Shown here piece by piece: positions 54,012 through 63,600 of a stretch of DNA of 64,000 nucleotides (within the stretch, counting starts at the first letter, position 1; every line of letters begins with the position of its first letter). The position numbers were made by a program, and so were the translations under genes. The notes under the pieces are model-generated. The model searched no databases. It saw only the letters and a list, made by a program, of their open reading frames with translations, and had not been told where the DNA came from. The stretch is from Burkholderia sp. WSM2232. Lineage in GTDB: Bacteria; Pseudomonadota; Gammaproteobacteria; Burkholderiales; Burkholderiaceae. The stretch spans positions 310,001 to 374,000 of the forward strand of contig NZ_AWZV01000004.1 in NCBI RefSeq assembly GCF_000472545.1. The letters are read 5' to 3'.

Positions 54012-55703
54012 CTACCAGACGTTCGCGACCGTGCGTGCGGGCGGGGCGGTGTCGTCGGGAGGCAGGGCTTCGGTGCGGTCGCGTCCGCCGGTCTTCGCCG
54101 CGTAGAGTGCCATGTCGGCGCGGCTCATGATCCGCTCCGGCAGGTCGTCGACGGCAAGCTCGGTAATGCCGATGCTCACGCTCAGCGTCACGGAGGCCGG
54201 CAGCTTCGACGACGGCACCGCTTTCAGACGCAAACGCAGGCGCTCGACTACTTCGCGGCCGCCGGCAAGGTCGGTGGCCGGCAGCAGCAACCCGAATTCT
54301 TCGCCGCCGAGCCGGCCGATCGCATCGGCGCCGCGCAGTTCCGCGCGGCAGGTGTCGACGAAATGTTCGAGCGCGCGGTCGCCGGCGGCATGGCCGAAGC
54401 GGTCATTGATCTGCTTGAAGTGATCGAGGTCGGCAATCGCCATGCACAGCGGCTGGTTGCCGAGATGCGCGCGGTCGATCTCGTGACGCAGCAAGTCGAG
54501 GAAGTAGCGGCGCGACAGCGCTCCCGTCAGCGCGTCGTGCCGCGCCTCCGCCGAAAGCAGCGTATTGGCCGATTGCAACTGCTCCGCGAGATCGCGTGTG
54601 GCTCGATGATGGCGCCGCTCGCGCACATACGACACGGTGATCACCCACGCGAGCGCCACGGTGCCCGCCAGCGTCAGGAACACCAGCAGATGGTCGCGCT
54701 TATGGTTGCGCAGCAGTTCGGGCCAGGCGGAAAGCGGCTCGACGAGATGCGCCGAGAGCCCGGAGTTCAGGCCGCTGCGCGTCTGATACAGCGACGGCCC
54801 CGGCTGCCCGGCGGAGCCGAACAATTGCCCGGCCGTGGCGGCGGACACCCACGGCGCCTGTTCGCGCACCTGGGTATCGACACGGATCTGGATGTCCGGG
54901 AATCCGTCGCGGCGATAGGTCACGTTGCGCTCGGCAACACTCATCTTCGCGACGCGTGAGTTGGGCAGAGCGTGGCCTTCGAGCTTGCTGTCGTGCGCCA
55001 TGATGACGACGCCGTTGTCGTCGGCGACGAACGTGCCGGCATGCGCGACCCAGTGGCGCAGCCGCGCGATCCCCACCTTGGCGACGACCGCGCCCGCCAG
55101 CTCCCCGTCGGCGTAGACCGGCACTGCGATGAAGATGCCCGGTTCGCCGGTCGTGCGCCCCACGCCATAGGTCTCCGAGAACGCGCCGAGCAGAGCTTTG
55201 GTCAGATAGGCGCGCACTCGCATGTCGATGCCCAGGAAGGAACTGCGCGGCGCCTGCGGATCGCCGCGGACATCGCTCGAGGCCACGCAGATGCCGTTGG
55301 CATTTACGAGCCATACCTGGTCGAGTCCGGAGAAGCCTTGGGCGCGGTGCAGGAAGGTGCTCACGGGACCCATGCGCGGGTCCTTCTGCAACGCTGCACG
55401 CAGGGCGGGTTCCGTCGCCCCGCTGTTCGCGGCATAATTCCGGGATTGCACCAGCGCGCGCTGGATCACGTCCATCTCGGCCATCGTGGCGGGGATGGCC
55501 CGCGACATGGCAAGGTCGCTTGCGATCACCTCTGCCATGTTGTCGACGATCGAGGCGGCCATCTGACGTTGCGCGTGCAACGCCGCCGCGAGCTCTTGCT
55601 GTACCATCCGGTCCGCGACCATGCCGGCGACGAACCAGCAAGCCAGTACGATCAGCATGAAGCCGATCGGGCCCGTTGCGTGGCGCAAGGTTGTCCTGTT
55701 CAT
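54012..55703 (-). CDS. Membrane-bound diguanylate cyclase with periplasmic sensor
   Basis: A 563-residue protein from ATG 55703. Transmembrane helix near 10-32 (IGFMLIVLACWFVAGMVADR), periplasmic Cache-like sensor (about 35-300; GLDQVWLVNANGICVASSD is typical), second helix at about 315-340, then GGDEF domain (about 380-545). The active site is intact, GRLGGEEFGLLLP, so it should make cyclic-di-GMP; I see no RxxD inhibitory site immediately ahead. Single minus-strand gene. Confidence 0.9.
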   Translation of the reverse strand: MNRTTLRHATGPIGFMLIVLACWFVAGMVADRMVQQELAAALHAQRQMAASIVDNMAEVIASDLAMSRAIPATMAEMDVIQRALVQSRNYAANSGATEPALRAALQKDPRMGPVSTFLHRAQGFSGLDQVWLVNANGICVASSDVRGDPQAPRSSFLGIDMRVRAYLTKALLGAFSETYGVGRTTGEPGIFIAVPVYADGELAGAVVAKVGIARLRHWVAHAGTFVADDNGVVIMAHDSKLEGHALPNSRVAKMSVAERNVTYRRDGFPDIQIRVDTQVREQAPWVSAATAGQLFGSAGQPGPSLYQTRSGLNSGLSAHLVEPLSAWPELLRNHKRDHLLVFLTLAGTVALAWVITVSYVRERRHHRATRDLAEQLQSANTLLSAEARHDALTGALSRRYFLDLLRHEIDRAHLGNQPLCMAIADLDHFKQINDRFGHAAGDRALEHFVDTCRAELRGADAIGRLGGEEFGLLLPATDLAGGREVVERLRLRLKAVPSSKLPASVTLSVSIGITELAVDDLPERIMSRADMALYAAKTGGRDRTEALPPDDTAPPARTVANVW

Positions 55704-56486
55704 CGACCCTCTGATCCGTCTGGCTGGAGACATGCAACTAGCTTATTCGTGGCAGCCCCGCGGCGCTACGTTGCCCCGCGTTTCGCTCGGGGTCGCGCTG
55801 TCCGGTTGTCTGCTGTTATTGCAGTGCACGGTGGCAAGCCCCCGCAGCGGGCCAGGGTAAAACCACCAGCACAGGTGCATCTTTGAGAATTTTAACCGTC
55901 ATGGGGCCAGGGGGCACCGTTATTGTTGGGCCATGAAATTCGGATTGTCTGCACCCATCAGGCTTTTAACGGCAACCGCGCTGGTTTCTTGATGTTGTAG
56001 CCGGTTGCGCGAGGCGGCCAACACACTCGCAGTACGGGCGCAAGCTGCTTGCTGCCGCGATCGCACGGGGCAGCGGCAAGGCAGAAAGCCTGCGGCATCG
56101 CGAGCCGTGTTCGGCACAAGGCCACTGTCAGGCCATTGCGGGCCCGTTGTCAGCCGGCCGTTGCAAGAGGCTGTGAATTGCCGTCAATGGTTGTGCCTGA
56201 AACGTAGGATGGTGTAGTGTCGTGCCGTCCAAAACAAAGGAAAGCTCGCCAGCCTACGGGCGGCGCCTGCGGCGACAGGACTCTGGCTTGACGAATGAGG
56301 TCCCGGGCGGCGTGCCCAGCGGCGCTTCAATTGCCGGTCCCCATGTCTCCTACGCTAACGATTTACCGCGCATACGCGTTTTGCCATGCCTGATTTCCGC
56401 TTTCCGGACCGATCTTCAGACCGCTGTGCGGCAACCGCTGCCTCCTTCGTGCGTTTGAACGCCTGTATAGATAAGGAGTGGGCCTG
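55704..56486. other. 783-bp intergenic region
   Basis: No supported gene; the short open frames (for example 56222-56458) have no protein features. It should contain the divergent promoters of the GGDEF gene and the nitrate-type permease. A GGAG ribosome-binding site precedes 56487. Confidence 0.45.
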
Positions 56487-58238
56487 ATGGATTTCAGCTT
56501 CGACCTGAAGCGCACCGCCAATGCGTCGGCATGGCGGGTGCTGCCCAATCGCTGGGACTTCGTCGCGTTCCCGCTCATCATCTGCATCATCGCGATGGCC
56601 GCGATCGGCTTTCACGAAACGCTCGCGCCGATGTCCACACTGAAGACCCAGACGATCTCGCTCGACCCGGCGAATCTGCCGGAGTATGCGATGCGCACGA
56701 CATTGCGCATGCTCGCGGCCATGGTCGCGTCGCTGATCTTTACGCTGGTCTACGGCACGCTCGCCGCCAAGAGCCGCCGCGCGGGCCTCGTGCTGGTGCC
56801 GATTCTCGACATCCTGCAGTCGGTGCCGGTGCTCGGCTACATCTCCTTCACGGTCACGTTCTTTCTCGCGCTCTTTCCGGGGCGCGTGCTGGGCGCCGAA
56901 CTCGCCGCGATCTTCGCGATCTTCACGAGCCAGGCCTGGAACATGACGTTCAGCTTCTATCAGTCGCTGCGCACGGTGCCGCGCGACCTCGACGAAGTCT
57001 CGCGGGGCTTTCACCTGACGTCGTGGCAGCGCTTCTGGAAGCTCGAAGTACCGTTCTCGATGCCCGGCCTCATCTGGAACATGATGATGTCGATGTCCGG
57101 CGGCTGGTTCTTCGTGGTCGCTTCGGAGGCAATCACCGTCGGCAACCGCAACATTACGCTGCCCGGCATTGGCGCCTATCTCGCGCATGCGATCACCGAG
57201 AAGAACCTGCATGCCATCGGCTGGGTGATCCTCGCAATGACCGTCGTGATTCTCGCGTACGACCAGTTCCTGTTCCGCCCGCTGGTGGCCTGGGCCGACA
57301 AGTTCCGCATGGAGAACACGAGTTCCGGCGACGCGCCCGAGTCGTGGCTGCTCGACCTGATCCGCCGCACACGGCTGATTCATCGGCTACTGGTGCCGCT
57401 TGGCTGGATGTTCGCGAAGGCCGCGCGGGTGCCGTTGCGCATGCCCGCGCTGCGAGGGCCGCGCTTCCAGATTCCGCAAATCCAGAAGAGCTCGCGCGTC
57501 GGCGACATGGTGTGGGGCGCGCTCGTGCTGATCGGCACGGTCTATGTGGTGTACCGCGTGTTCATCTACGTGCGCACCGGCGTGTCGCTCGACGAAGTCG
57601 GCCACGTGGTTCTGCTTGGCCTCATCACGCTGCTGCGCGTGGTGCTGCTGATCGCGCTGGCGTCGGTGATCTGGGTGCCGGTCGGCGTGCTGATCGGCCT
57701 GCGCCCGGCGCTCGCCGAGAAGATCCAGCCGCTCGCGCAGTTTCTCGCCGCGTTTCCGGCCAATCTGCTGTTTCCGGTGTTCGTCATCGCAATCGTGCGT
57801 TTCGACCTGAATCCGGACGTGTGGCTCTCGCCGCTGATCGTGCTCGGCACCCAGTGGTATATCCTGTTCAACGTGATTGCCGGCGCGACGTCGTATCCGA
57901 ACGACTATCGCGAAGCGGCCAGGAATTTCCACATCCGCGGCTGGCAATGGTGGCGTCAGGCCATGTTGCCGGGCATCTTCCCGTACTACGTGACTGGTGC
58001 GATCACCGCGTCGGGCGGCGCGTGGAACGCGAGCATCGTCGCGGAGTTCGTGCAGTGGGGCGACACGAAGGTGGCCGCGCACGGCCTGGGCGCCTACATC
58101 GCGCAGTCCACGGCGGCAGGCGATTATCCGAAGATCATTGTGGGGATCGCGGTGATGTCGCTGTTCGTGACGCTGTTCAACCGCCTGTTGTGGCGTCCGA
58201 TGTACGCGTACGCGGAAGCGAGGCTGCGGCTGGACTGA
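56487..58238 (+). CDS. Nitrate/sulfonate-type ABC transporter permease, tandem double domain
   Basis: A 583-residue protein with two permease domains in one chain, each with an EAA loop: first around VPRDLDEVSRGFHLTSWQRF (near residue 170), second around PNDYREAARNFHIRGWQWW (near 475). About twelve transmembrane helices. ATG 56487 is used (AAGGAG eleven bases upstream) over GTG 56478. The duplicated form forms the whole channel alone. The ATPase follows 90 bp downstream. No substrate-binding gene is next to it, so the substrate is unknown. Confidence 0.88.
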   Translation: MDFSFDLKRTANASAWRVLPNRWDFVAFPLIICIIAMAAIGFHETLAPMSTLKTQTISLDPANLPEYAMRTTLRMLAAMVASLIFTLVYGTLAAKSRRAGLVLVPILDILQSVPVLGYISFTVTFFLALFPGRVLGAELAAIFAIFTSQAWNMTFSFYQSLRTVPRDLDEVSRGFHLTSWQRFWKLEVPFSMPGLIWNMMMSMSGGWFFVVASEAITVGNRNITLPGIGAYLAHAITEKNLHAIGWVILAMTVVILAYDQFLFRPLVAWADKFRMENTSSGDAPESWLLDLIRRTRLIHRLLVPLGWMFAKAARVPLRMPALRGPRFQIPQIQKSSRVGDMVWGALVLIGTVYVVYRVFIYVRTGVSLDEVGHVVLLGLITLLRVVLLIALASVIWVPVGVLIGLRPALAEKIQPLAQFLAAFPANLLFPVFVIAIVRFDLNPDVWLSPLIVLGTQWYILFNVIAGATSYPNDYREAARNFHIRGWQWWRQAMLPGIFPYYVTGAITASGGAWNASIVAEFVQWGDTKVAAHGLGAYIAQSTAAGDYPKIIVGIAVMSLFVTLFNRLLWRPMYAYAEARLRLD

Positions 58239-58328
58239 GGCCCCGGCCCGTGCCGTTTTGCGCCGGACCCCGCGTGAGCAGAAGACCGGGCGGCCCGGCG
58301 TTTTCCTGAGAATTGAAGGCATAACGCG

Positions 58329-59675
58329 ATGCAAAATCCTAAAGCAGCCATGACCGCCGCGCCGATCCAGACGCCGCCGAAGCCGCCGCGCCTCGGCGAA
58401 GAAATACTGCGCGTCAAGGACGTGTGCCGCGGTTTCAACAAGTCGCAGGGCGAACTGCTGGTTCTCGACGACGCGAACCTGTCGCTGCGCGAAGGCGAGA
58501 TAGTAGGGCTGCTCGGGCGGTCGGGCTCGGGCAAGTCGACGCTGCTGCGCATCATTGCCGGCCTGATCGAGCCGACCGACGGCGAAGTGACGTACATGGG
58601 CAAGCCGCTCGACGGTCCCGCCAAGGGCGTCGCGATGGTGTTTCAGACGTTCGCGCTGTTCCCGTGGCTGACCGTGCTGCAAAACGTGGAAGCGGGGCTC
58701 GAGGCGCAAGGCGTAGCCGCGCGCGAGCGGCGCGAACGCGCGCTCGCCGCGATCGACCTGATCGGTCTGGACGGCTTCGAGAACGCCTATCCGCGCGAGC
58801 TGTCGGGCGGCATGCGCCAGCGCGTCGGCTTTGCGCGCGCGCTGGTGGTCGATCCCACGCTGCTGCTGATGGACGAACCGTTCTCCGCGCTCGACGTGCT
58901 GACCGCCGAAACGCTGCGTACCGACCTGCTGGACCTGTGGACGCAGGGCCGCATGCCGATCAAGGCGGTGCTGATCGTCACCCACAACATCGAGGAAGCG
59001 GTGTTCATGTGCGACCGGATTCTGGTGTTGTCGTCGAATCCGGGCCGTGTGATCGCGGAAATCAAGGTACCGTTCAAGCATCCGCGCAATCGTCTGGACC
59101 CGGCGTTCCGGCGTCTGGTCGATGAAATCTACGCAAAGATGACCGCGCGTCAGACCGACGAGAAAACGAGGAAAGGGCTCGAACTGCACAGCTGGCTGCC
59201 GCATGTGTCGACCAACCTGATGGCCGGTCTGATCGAGACGCTCGCCGCCGCGCCGTATCACGGCCGCGCGGACATGCCGGAAATCGCCCGTTCGCTGCAC
59301 CTGGAAGTGGACGATCTGTTTCCCGTGGCGGAAGTGCTTCAGCACCTCGGTTTCGCGGACGTGCGCGAAGGCGATATTTTCCTCACGCCGCCCGCGCGCG
59401 TGTTCGCCGAGTTCGGCACGCAGGAGCGCAAGATGATGTTCGCCGAGCATCTGCTGCGTCACGTGCCGCTCGCCGCGCGAATCAAGAAGGTGCTGAACGA
59501 GCGCCCGGGGCACCGCGCGCCGCGCGTGCGCTTCGAGCAGGAGCTGGAGGATTTTCTGTCCGACAGCGCCGCGGAAGAAACGCTCGACGCGGTCATCAAC
59601 TGGGGCCGCTACGGAGAAATTTTCTCGTATAACGACCAGACGGAAATCTTCAGCCTCGAAGACGTGGAGTCGTAA
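58329..59675 (+). CDS. Nitrate/sulfonate-type ABC ATPase with C-terminal AAA-associated domain
   Basis: A 448-residue ATPase. Walker A GRSGSGKSTLLRIIAG, Q-loop VFQTFALFPW, signature ELSGGMRQRVGFARAL, Walker B LLLMDEPFSALD. The last 150 residues (from AGLIETLAAAPYHGRADMPE to YNDQTEIFSL) are the AAA-associated C-terminal domain typical of this subfamily. Pairs with the double permease upstream. Ends at the terminator at 59719-59747. Confidence 0.9.
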   Translation: MQNPKAAMTAAPIQTPPKPPRLGEEILRVKDVCRGFNKSQGELLVLDDANLSLREGEIVGLLGRSGSGKSTLLRIIAGLIEPTDGEVTYMGKPLDGPAKGVAMVFQTFALFPWLTVLQNVEAGLEAQGVAARERRERALAAIDLIGLDGFENAYPRELSGGMRQRVGFARALVVDPTLLLMDEPFSALDVLTAETLRTDLLDLWTQGRMPIKAVLIVTHNIEEAVFMCDRILVLSSNPGRVIAEIKVPFKHPRNRLDPAFRRLVDEIYAKMTARQTDEKTRKGLELHSWLPHVSTNLMAGLIETLAAAPYHGRADMPEIARSLHLEVDDLFPVAEVLQHLGFADVREGDIFLTPPARVFAEFGTQERKMMFAEHLLRHVPLAARIKKVLNERPGHRAPRVRFEQELEDFLSDSAAEETLDAVINWGRYGEIFSYNDQTEIFSLEDVES

Positions 59676-59718
59676 GCGCCGTGCACGTAAGCAAGCGTTC
59701 AACGCCTGGTTAACGCAG

Positions 59719-59747
59719 AACGGCAGGGGAGACCCTGCCGTTTTTTC
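59719..59747 (+). terminator. Strong intrinsic terminator after the ABC transporter
   Basis: AACGGCAGGG (59719-59728) pairs with CCCTGCCGTT (59733-59742), loop GAGA, followed by a run of T. Confidence 0.92.
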
Positions 59748-59871
59748 GCTTGGGCCGCGCGAGCACCTGCTTGCCCCCGCCTGACTACCGTTTCATTGCC
59801 GCGCGACTGTCGTTGCGTACTGCTCGACTACCGCCTGATTCCGGCATCGGCCGCTGCGCCCCGTCGCCGGC

Positions 59872-60414
59872 TTATTGCAGATTGCCCCAGCGCTCCACCG
59901 CCGGTTCTGCCGACGCCCATTTCCAGCGTTTGTCCTGCTGACACGCGCTTGCGGTGTACCAGTCTTCGTGCGCGTTCGGGCCGTCGCCGTCCTGCACGGA
60001 GAACACGAATTCCTTGCACAGCGCGAGCGCCGAGCCGAACGCACGGGTCACGCGTACCAGGCCGTGGCCGTTCTCGATAGGCAGCGTATGCTTGACCGAC
60101 CACGGCCGCGTTTCGCCGACCGGCATTGCGCCGGCCAGTGCCGCGATAAGATTCTGCTGGTCGGTGTGCATGCTGCGCATGTAACGGCCCACGGCCTCGT
60201 CCGTAGCAGCTTGCACGGCGATACCGACGCCGATGCCCACCGCCGGATTCGACGTGACGAGCCCCGACGCGACACCGGCGGCCGCGCCGCTTGCCGCGCC
60301 AATCGACGAGCAACCGCTGGTCAGAAGACTCGCGCTGATACACAGCGCGCCGGCGAGCGCCGTCAGGCTCACGCGATGCAGCGGCCTTGCCACCGCGAGC
60401 GCACGCGCCGTCAT
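59872..60414 (-). CDS. Lipoprotein, second of a paralogous pair
   Basis: A 180-residue protein from ATG 60414, overlapping the upstream gene as ATGA. Signal II: a hydrophobic segment then LLTSGCSS, with Cys as lipid anchor. A Gly/Ala-rich segment (AASGAAAGVASGLVTSNPAV) follows. The C-terminal half has WSVKHTLPIENGHGLVRVTR and CKEFVFSVQDGD and ends with KWASAEPAVERWGNLQ, shared with the upstream paralogue. Outer- or inner-membrane location unknown; function unknown. Confidence 0.8.
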   Translation of the reverse strand: MTARALAVARPLHRVSLTALAGALCISASLLTSGCSSIGAASGAAAGVASGLVTSNPAVGIGVGIAVQAATDEAVGRYMRSMHTDQQNLIAALAGAMPVGETRPWSVKHTLPIENGHGLVRVTRAFGSALALCKEFVFSVQDGDGPNAHEDWYTASACQQDKRWKWASAEPAVERWGNLQ

Positions 60415-61013
60415 TGCAAGGCACCCCAGCGTTCCGTGGCGGGTTCGGCCGACGCCCACTTCCACGTGTCGCCGTCGCGGCAAATTGACGCGACATAAAA
60501 AGCGCTGCTTGCGGGCACGTTTTGGGTCGCGATGCGGTCGACCGAGAAGACGATTTCCTTGCAGTCGAGCGCGCCCGCGCTGATCGTGCGGCTGACCGTG
60601 ACGCGGCCGTGTTCGTCGTCTTCGATCGGCATGGAATGCGTAACGCTCCACGGGGCAATCGCGCCGACTTCGAGCGGTCCGGCGATTTTCGCTATGCCGT
60701 CCTGCGTGTTCCTGTGGACTACCCGCTCCGAGTACTGAACGCCGGCTCGCGCCGCCGCGACGGCGCCGAGACCAATGCCGGTTGCAACCGCCGCATTGCT
60801 CGTGACTTTGGCCGCGAGCGCTGCACCCGCGATACCAGCCCCGGCAGTGGCGCCTTCCGAGTAGAAGGAGCTACAGCCTGAAAGCGCCGACGCGAGCACT
60901 AGCGCCAATGCGGCGACCGTCGTTGCCTGACGGCGCGCGCCTGCGGCCGCGTGTCCAAAGCGGGGTTCGCAGCGCGGTCTCAGCCACTCGCCGCACACCA
61001 GTTTCTTTTGCAT
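60411..61013 (-). CDS. Lipoprotein, first of a paralogous pair
   Basis: A 200-residue protein from ATG 61013 (MQKKLVCGEWLRPRC). The hydrophobic segment VAALALVLASALSGCSSF gives a lipobox with Cys. It then shares with the downstream gene the same order: Gly/Ala-rich segment, WSVTHSMPIEDDEHGRVTVS, CKEIVFSVDRIA and final KWASAEPATERWGALQ. The two arose by duplication. The N-terminal extension before the hydrophobic part is unusually long for a lipoprotein, so a later start is possible. Confidence 0.75.
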   Translation of the reverse strand: MQKKLVCGEWLRPRCEPRFGHAAAGARRQATTVAALALVLASALSGCSSFYSEGATAGAGIAGAALAAKVTSNAAVATGIGLGAVAAARAGVQYSERVVHRNTQDGIAKIAGPLEVGAIAPWSVTHSMPIEDDEHGRVTVSRTISAGALDCKEIVFSVDRIATQNVPASSAFYVASICRDGDTWKWASAEPATERWGALQ

Positions 61014-61254
61014 TGCCTGTCTCTGCTCTTGCGAAGTGCCGGGGTTCGCGCAAAGGCAGCACGAACCAGCGGCATGTTCTCCCATCGCTAAAAATGGGCT
61101 GCTGCATTTTGCAGGATGCGTTTTGTAAATGGCAGAGGCAAAGTGCAAGCAATTGCAAAAGATGGTGCGCGTCAAACCGGTTTCTGCTCGGCTTCTCGAC
61201 CGGTTTGATTGGTGGTGCGAACTGTTTGAAGAGGAAGGTTCTGCAGTCCCGCGC

Positions 61255-62313
61255 CTACTGTTCGGAATCTTCTTCCGTACCTTCGTCGCCGTATGCGCTC
61301 AAGCGGTTGTAGAGCGTTTTCAGGCTTACGCCCAGCGCTTTCGCCGCGCGCCGTTTGTCGCCGCCGCAGTACTTCAGCGTGCCGAGAATGATCTGTTTCT
61401 GCGCGTCGGCGAGCGGCGTGCCGATCCACACGCTCATGGCGTCGCCCTGCGTGACGGGCCGTTTGACCTTCGACGCGAGATGCGGATGCGGCAGTTCGAC
61501 CGTCTTTTCCGCCAGGATGAACGCGCGATACACGGCGTTTTTCAACTCGCGCACGTTGCCTGGCCACGACCAGGTGCGCAACGTTTCGATCGAGCGTTTG
61601 CTGAACGTCTTGTTGGTGCCTTCCTGCTGGTTGAGCTGCGCGAGAAAGTGCTGTGCGAGCAGTTCGCGGTCGTTCTCGCGTTCGCGCAGAGGCGGTGCGC
61701 GCAACGGAAAAACCGCGAGCCGGTACATCAGGTCTTCGCGTAGACCGTTTTCCTTGACCGCGACGGCGGGGTCGCGATTGGTCGCGGCAATCACGCGCAC
61801 GTTGCCGCTGATCAGTTCGTTGCCGCCCACGCGGTAGAACGTGCCGGTCTCGAGCGCGCGCAACAGCTTGACCTGACGCACGGGCGCCATTTCCGTGACT
61901 TCGTCGAGAAACAGCGTGCCGCCGTTCGCATGTTCGAAGTAGCCGACGCGCCCTTGAACCGCGCCGGTGAAGCTGCCTTTCTCGTGGCCGAACAGTTCGG
62001 CCTCGATCAGTTCGTCGGGAATCGCGCCGCAGTTCACGGCGACGAAGGGCGCCTCCCTGCGGCTGCTTTGATCGTGAATCGTGCGGGCAATCAGCTCCTT
62101 GCCGGTGCCCGATTCGCCGATGATCAGCGCGGTTGCATCGGTGCTCGCGACCCGCTCGATCTGCTCGTACAGATCGAGCATGACCGGCGACGAGCCGTAC
62201 AGCAGGCCGTACGATTTCAGTCCCGCGATGCCGTCCGCGACGCGCTGCTTCGCCTGGGCGGAAGCGCTGCCGCCGGCGGACACAGTGGGCGAGTCCAGAT
62301 CGATTGACGCCAT
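61255..62313 (-). CDS. Sigma-54-dependent activator without receiver domain
   Basis: A 352-residue AAA+ activator. Walker A IIGESGTGKELIAR, the sigma-54 contact loop GHEKGSFTGAVQG (GSFTGA in place of the usual GAFTGA), Walker B NGGTLFLDEVTEM, arginine finger region NGLREDLMYRLAV, and C-terminal Fis-type HTH (KRRAAKALGVSLKTLYNRLSAY). Residues 1-35 are too short for a sensor domain, so it resembles PspF-type constitutive activators controlled by partner proteins or expression. An NtrC-type gene lies downstream in the window. Confidence 0.9.
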   Translation of the reverse strand: MASIDLDSPTVSAGGSASAQAKQRVADGIAGLKSYGLLYGSSPVMLDLYEQIERVASTDATALIIGESGTGKELIARTIHDQSSRREAPFVAVNCGAIPDELIEAELFGHEKGSFTGAVQGRVGYFEHANGGTLFLDEVTEMAPVRQVKLLRALETGTFYRVGGNELISGNVRVIAATNRDPAVAVKENGLREDLMYRLAVFPLRAPPLRERENDRELLAQHFLAQLNQQEGTNKTFSKRSIETLRTWSWPGNVRELKNAVYRAFILAEKTVELPHPHLASKVKRPVTQGDAMSVWIGTPLADAQKQIILGTLKYCGGDKRRAAKALGVSLKTLYNRLSAYGDEGTEEDSEQ

Positions 62314-62624
62314 AAACGGGGAAGTCCTGTCCGAAAGAGTATGTTGTTGCGGCGCTCAGGCCTCTGGAACGAGACAGCAGAAGTTCTATCTCACAAAGGT
62401 CGATTTAACCACTTCGACGGCGCTTCCTGCAATCTATGTGACAGCAAAGACAGAAGCGCCGGCAAAAGTCGGTCGAAACTGCCCGGACAACGGCCGCAGC
62501 GCACAGGCGCCGCCCAGACTTACCGGGCACATGCCTTGCATCTGGCCCGCGACACGCGTGCGCTGGGCCATTCATTTGCGCGGCCCGCTCACGCGAGCAC
62601 TGAAACTGGACGAGGAGGGAAAAG
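62314..62624. other. 311-bp divergent intergenic region
   Basis: No supported gene. It should carry promoters for the sigma-54 activator and the YqjD-like gene. A GAGGAGGGAAAAG ribosome-binding site precedes the ATG at 62625. I did not find a convincing -24/-12 sigma-54 promoter. Confidence 0.45.
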
Positions 62625-62942
62625 ATGACTGACACGACGCAACAGCTTGCACTCGGCGGCCAGAAGATCGTCGAGGATCTGCGCGTGCTGCTGAAGGACT
62701 CGGAGGAAATGCTGCGGCTCGCCGCCAATGTGCCCGGCGAGGGCGTCGGCGCTTTGCGCCAGAAGCTCGGCAGCCATGTGGAGACGCTGCAATCCGCGCT
62801 GGGCGACGCGCAGGACAACGCGCAGCGCCGCTATCGCTACGCGACCGTCAACACGGAACGCTATGTGCGACAGAACCCATGGAGTTCGGTCGCCATCGCA
62901 GCGGGCGTCGGCTTCGTGCTGGGCGTGCTGACCGCGCGCTGA
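62625..62942 (+). CDS. DUF883/ElaB-YqjD-like ribosome- and membrane-associated protein
   Basis: A 105-residue protein. The helical part (QKIVEDLRVLLKDSEEMLRL) and the repeat RRYRYATVNTERYVRQNPW precede a C-terminal transmembrane helix (SSVAIAAGVGFVLGVLTAR). This is the YqjD/ElaB layout; relatives bind ribosomes at the inner membrane in stationary phase. A small partner gene follows after about 90 bp. Confidence 0.88.
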   Translation: MTDTTQQLALGGQKIVEDLRVLLKDSEEMLRLAANVPGEGVGALRQKLGSHVETLQSALGDAQDNAQRRYRYATVNTERYVRQNPWSSVAIAAGVGFVLGVLTAR

Positions 62943-63031
62943 GCGCCTCGGCCTCGCCGTCCCGGCACCGGCTGTGTCCGGCCGACGGCGCGGTGCTTTT
63001 CTTCTCTGCGATTAACGAACACAAGGAGTTC

Positions 63032-63301
63032 ATGATGGCTCGACCCAAAATTGGCATTTTCGGTGCGCTGATGGCGCTCGGTGGCTATCTGGCGGTGCGC
63101 TACGTGCAGCGCAGCCGCGCTGCCCAGCCGGCGCCGGCTCGCGAGTTGAACCGCTGGGAAGACGAGGGCGGCGCCGTGGTCACGCCATCGGCGTCGTCGG
63201 CGCAGGCAGGCAAGAGCTTGCCGGCTAACACCGGTCCGGGCGCTCACGGACCGAATGGCTCGGCGCACCCGGACGCCTGGCCGTTTCCGCATAGCAGCTG
63301 A
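63032..63301 (+). CDS. Small membrane-anchored hypothetical protein after the YqjD-like gene
   Basis: An 89-residue protein with AAGGAG just upstream; ATG 63032 or 63035 could serve. One N-terminal transmembrane helix (KIGIFGALMALGGYLAVRYV) is followed by a Pro/Ala/Ser/Gly-rich soluble tail. Found beside YqjD-like genes in Burkholderiales as far as I recall; function unknown. Confidence 0.65.
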   Translation: MMARPKIGIFGALMALGGYLAVRYVQRSRAAQPAPARELNRWEDEGGAVVTPSASSAQAGKSLPANTGPGAHGPNGSAHPDAWPFPHSS

Positions 63302-63600
63302 AGGCAGCTTTCGACATCACGCCGCCGCCAGCCCCTTGGGCCCGCGGCGTATTGTCGGGACTGTTAAATTGTCTCGATAAAGCCTTATAATAGGTAAATA
63401 CACAACAATAGTGCCGATCACGTCGCGATTTTTGCGTGTATTGTTGCAATATTGAATGAAATAGGTGACCAAGCGCTGGATTGAAGTTGGCGTACGCTCA
63501 CTTTTGAGATGTGGACGCCGGCTCCCGCGCGAGGTCGTCGCCGTTTCCAGCATGCGCGCCGCATGCTGTTCCTCCCACGCTTGCAGGCTTTCGAGACGCG
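63302..63600. promoter_or_regulatory. AT-rich promoter region before the response regulator
   Basis: A TATAAT hexamer at 63386-63391 has a weak TTAAAT at 63364-63369, 16 bp upstream. This could be a promoter for the gene at 63601, with a long leader. No gene is supported here. Confidence 0.35.

Noticed and set aside
57387..59702. 771-codon open frame antisense to the nitrate-type ABC genes
   Set aside because: His/Arg/Gln-rich shadow of two certain genes; no motif and no ribosome-binding site.
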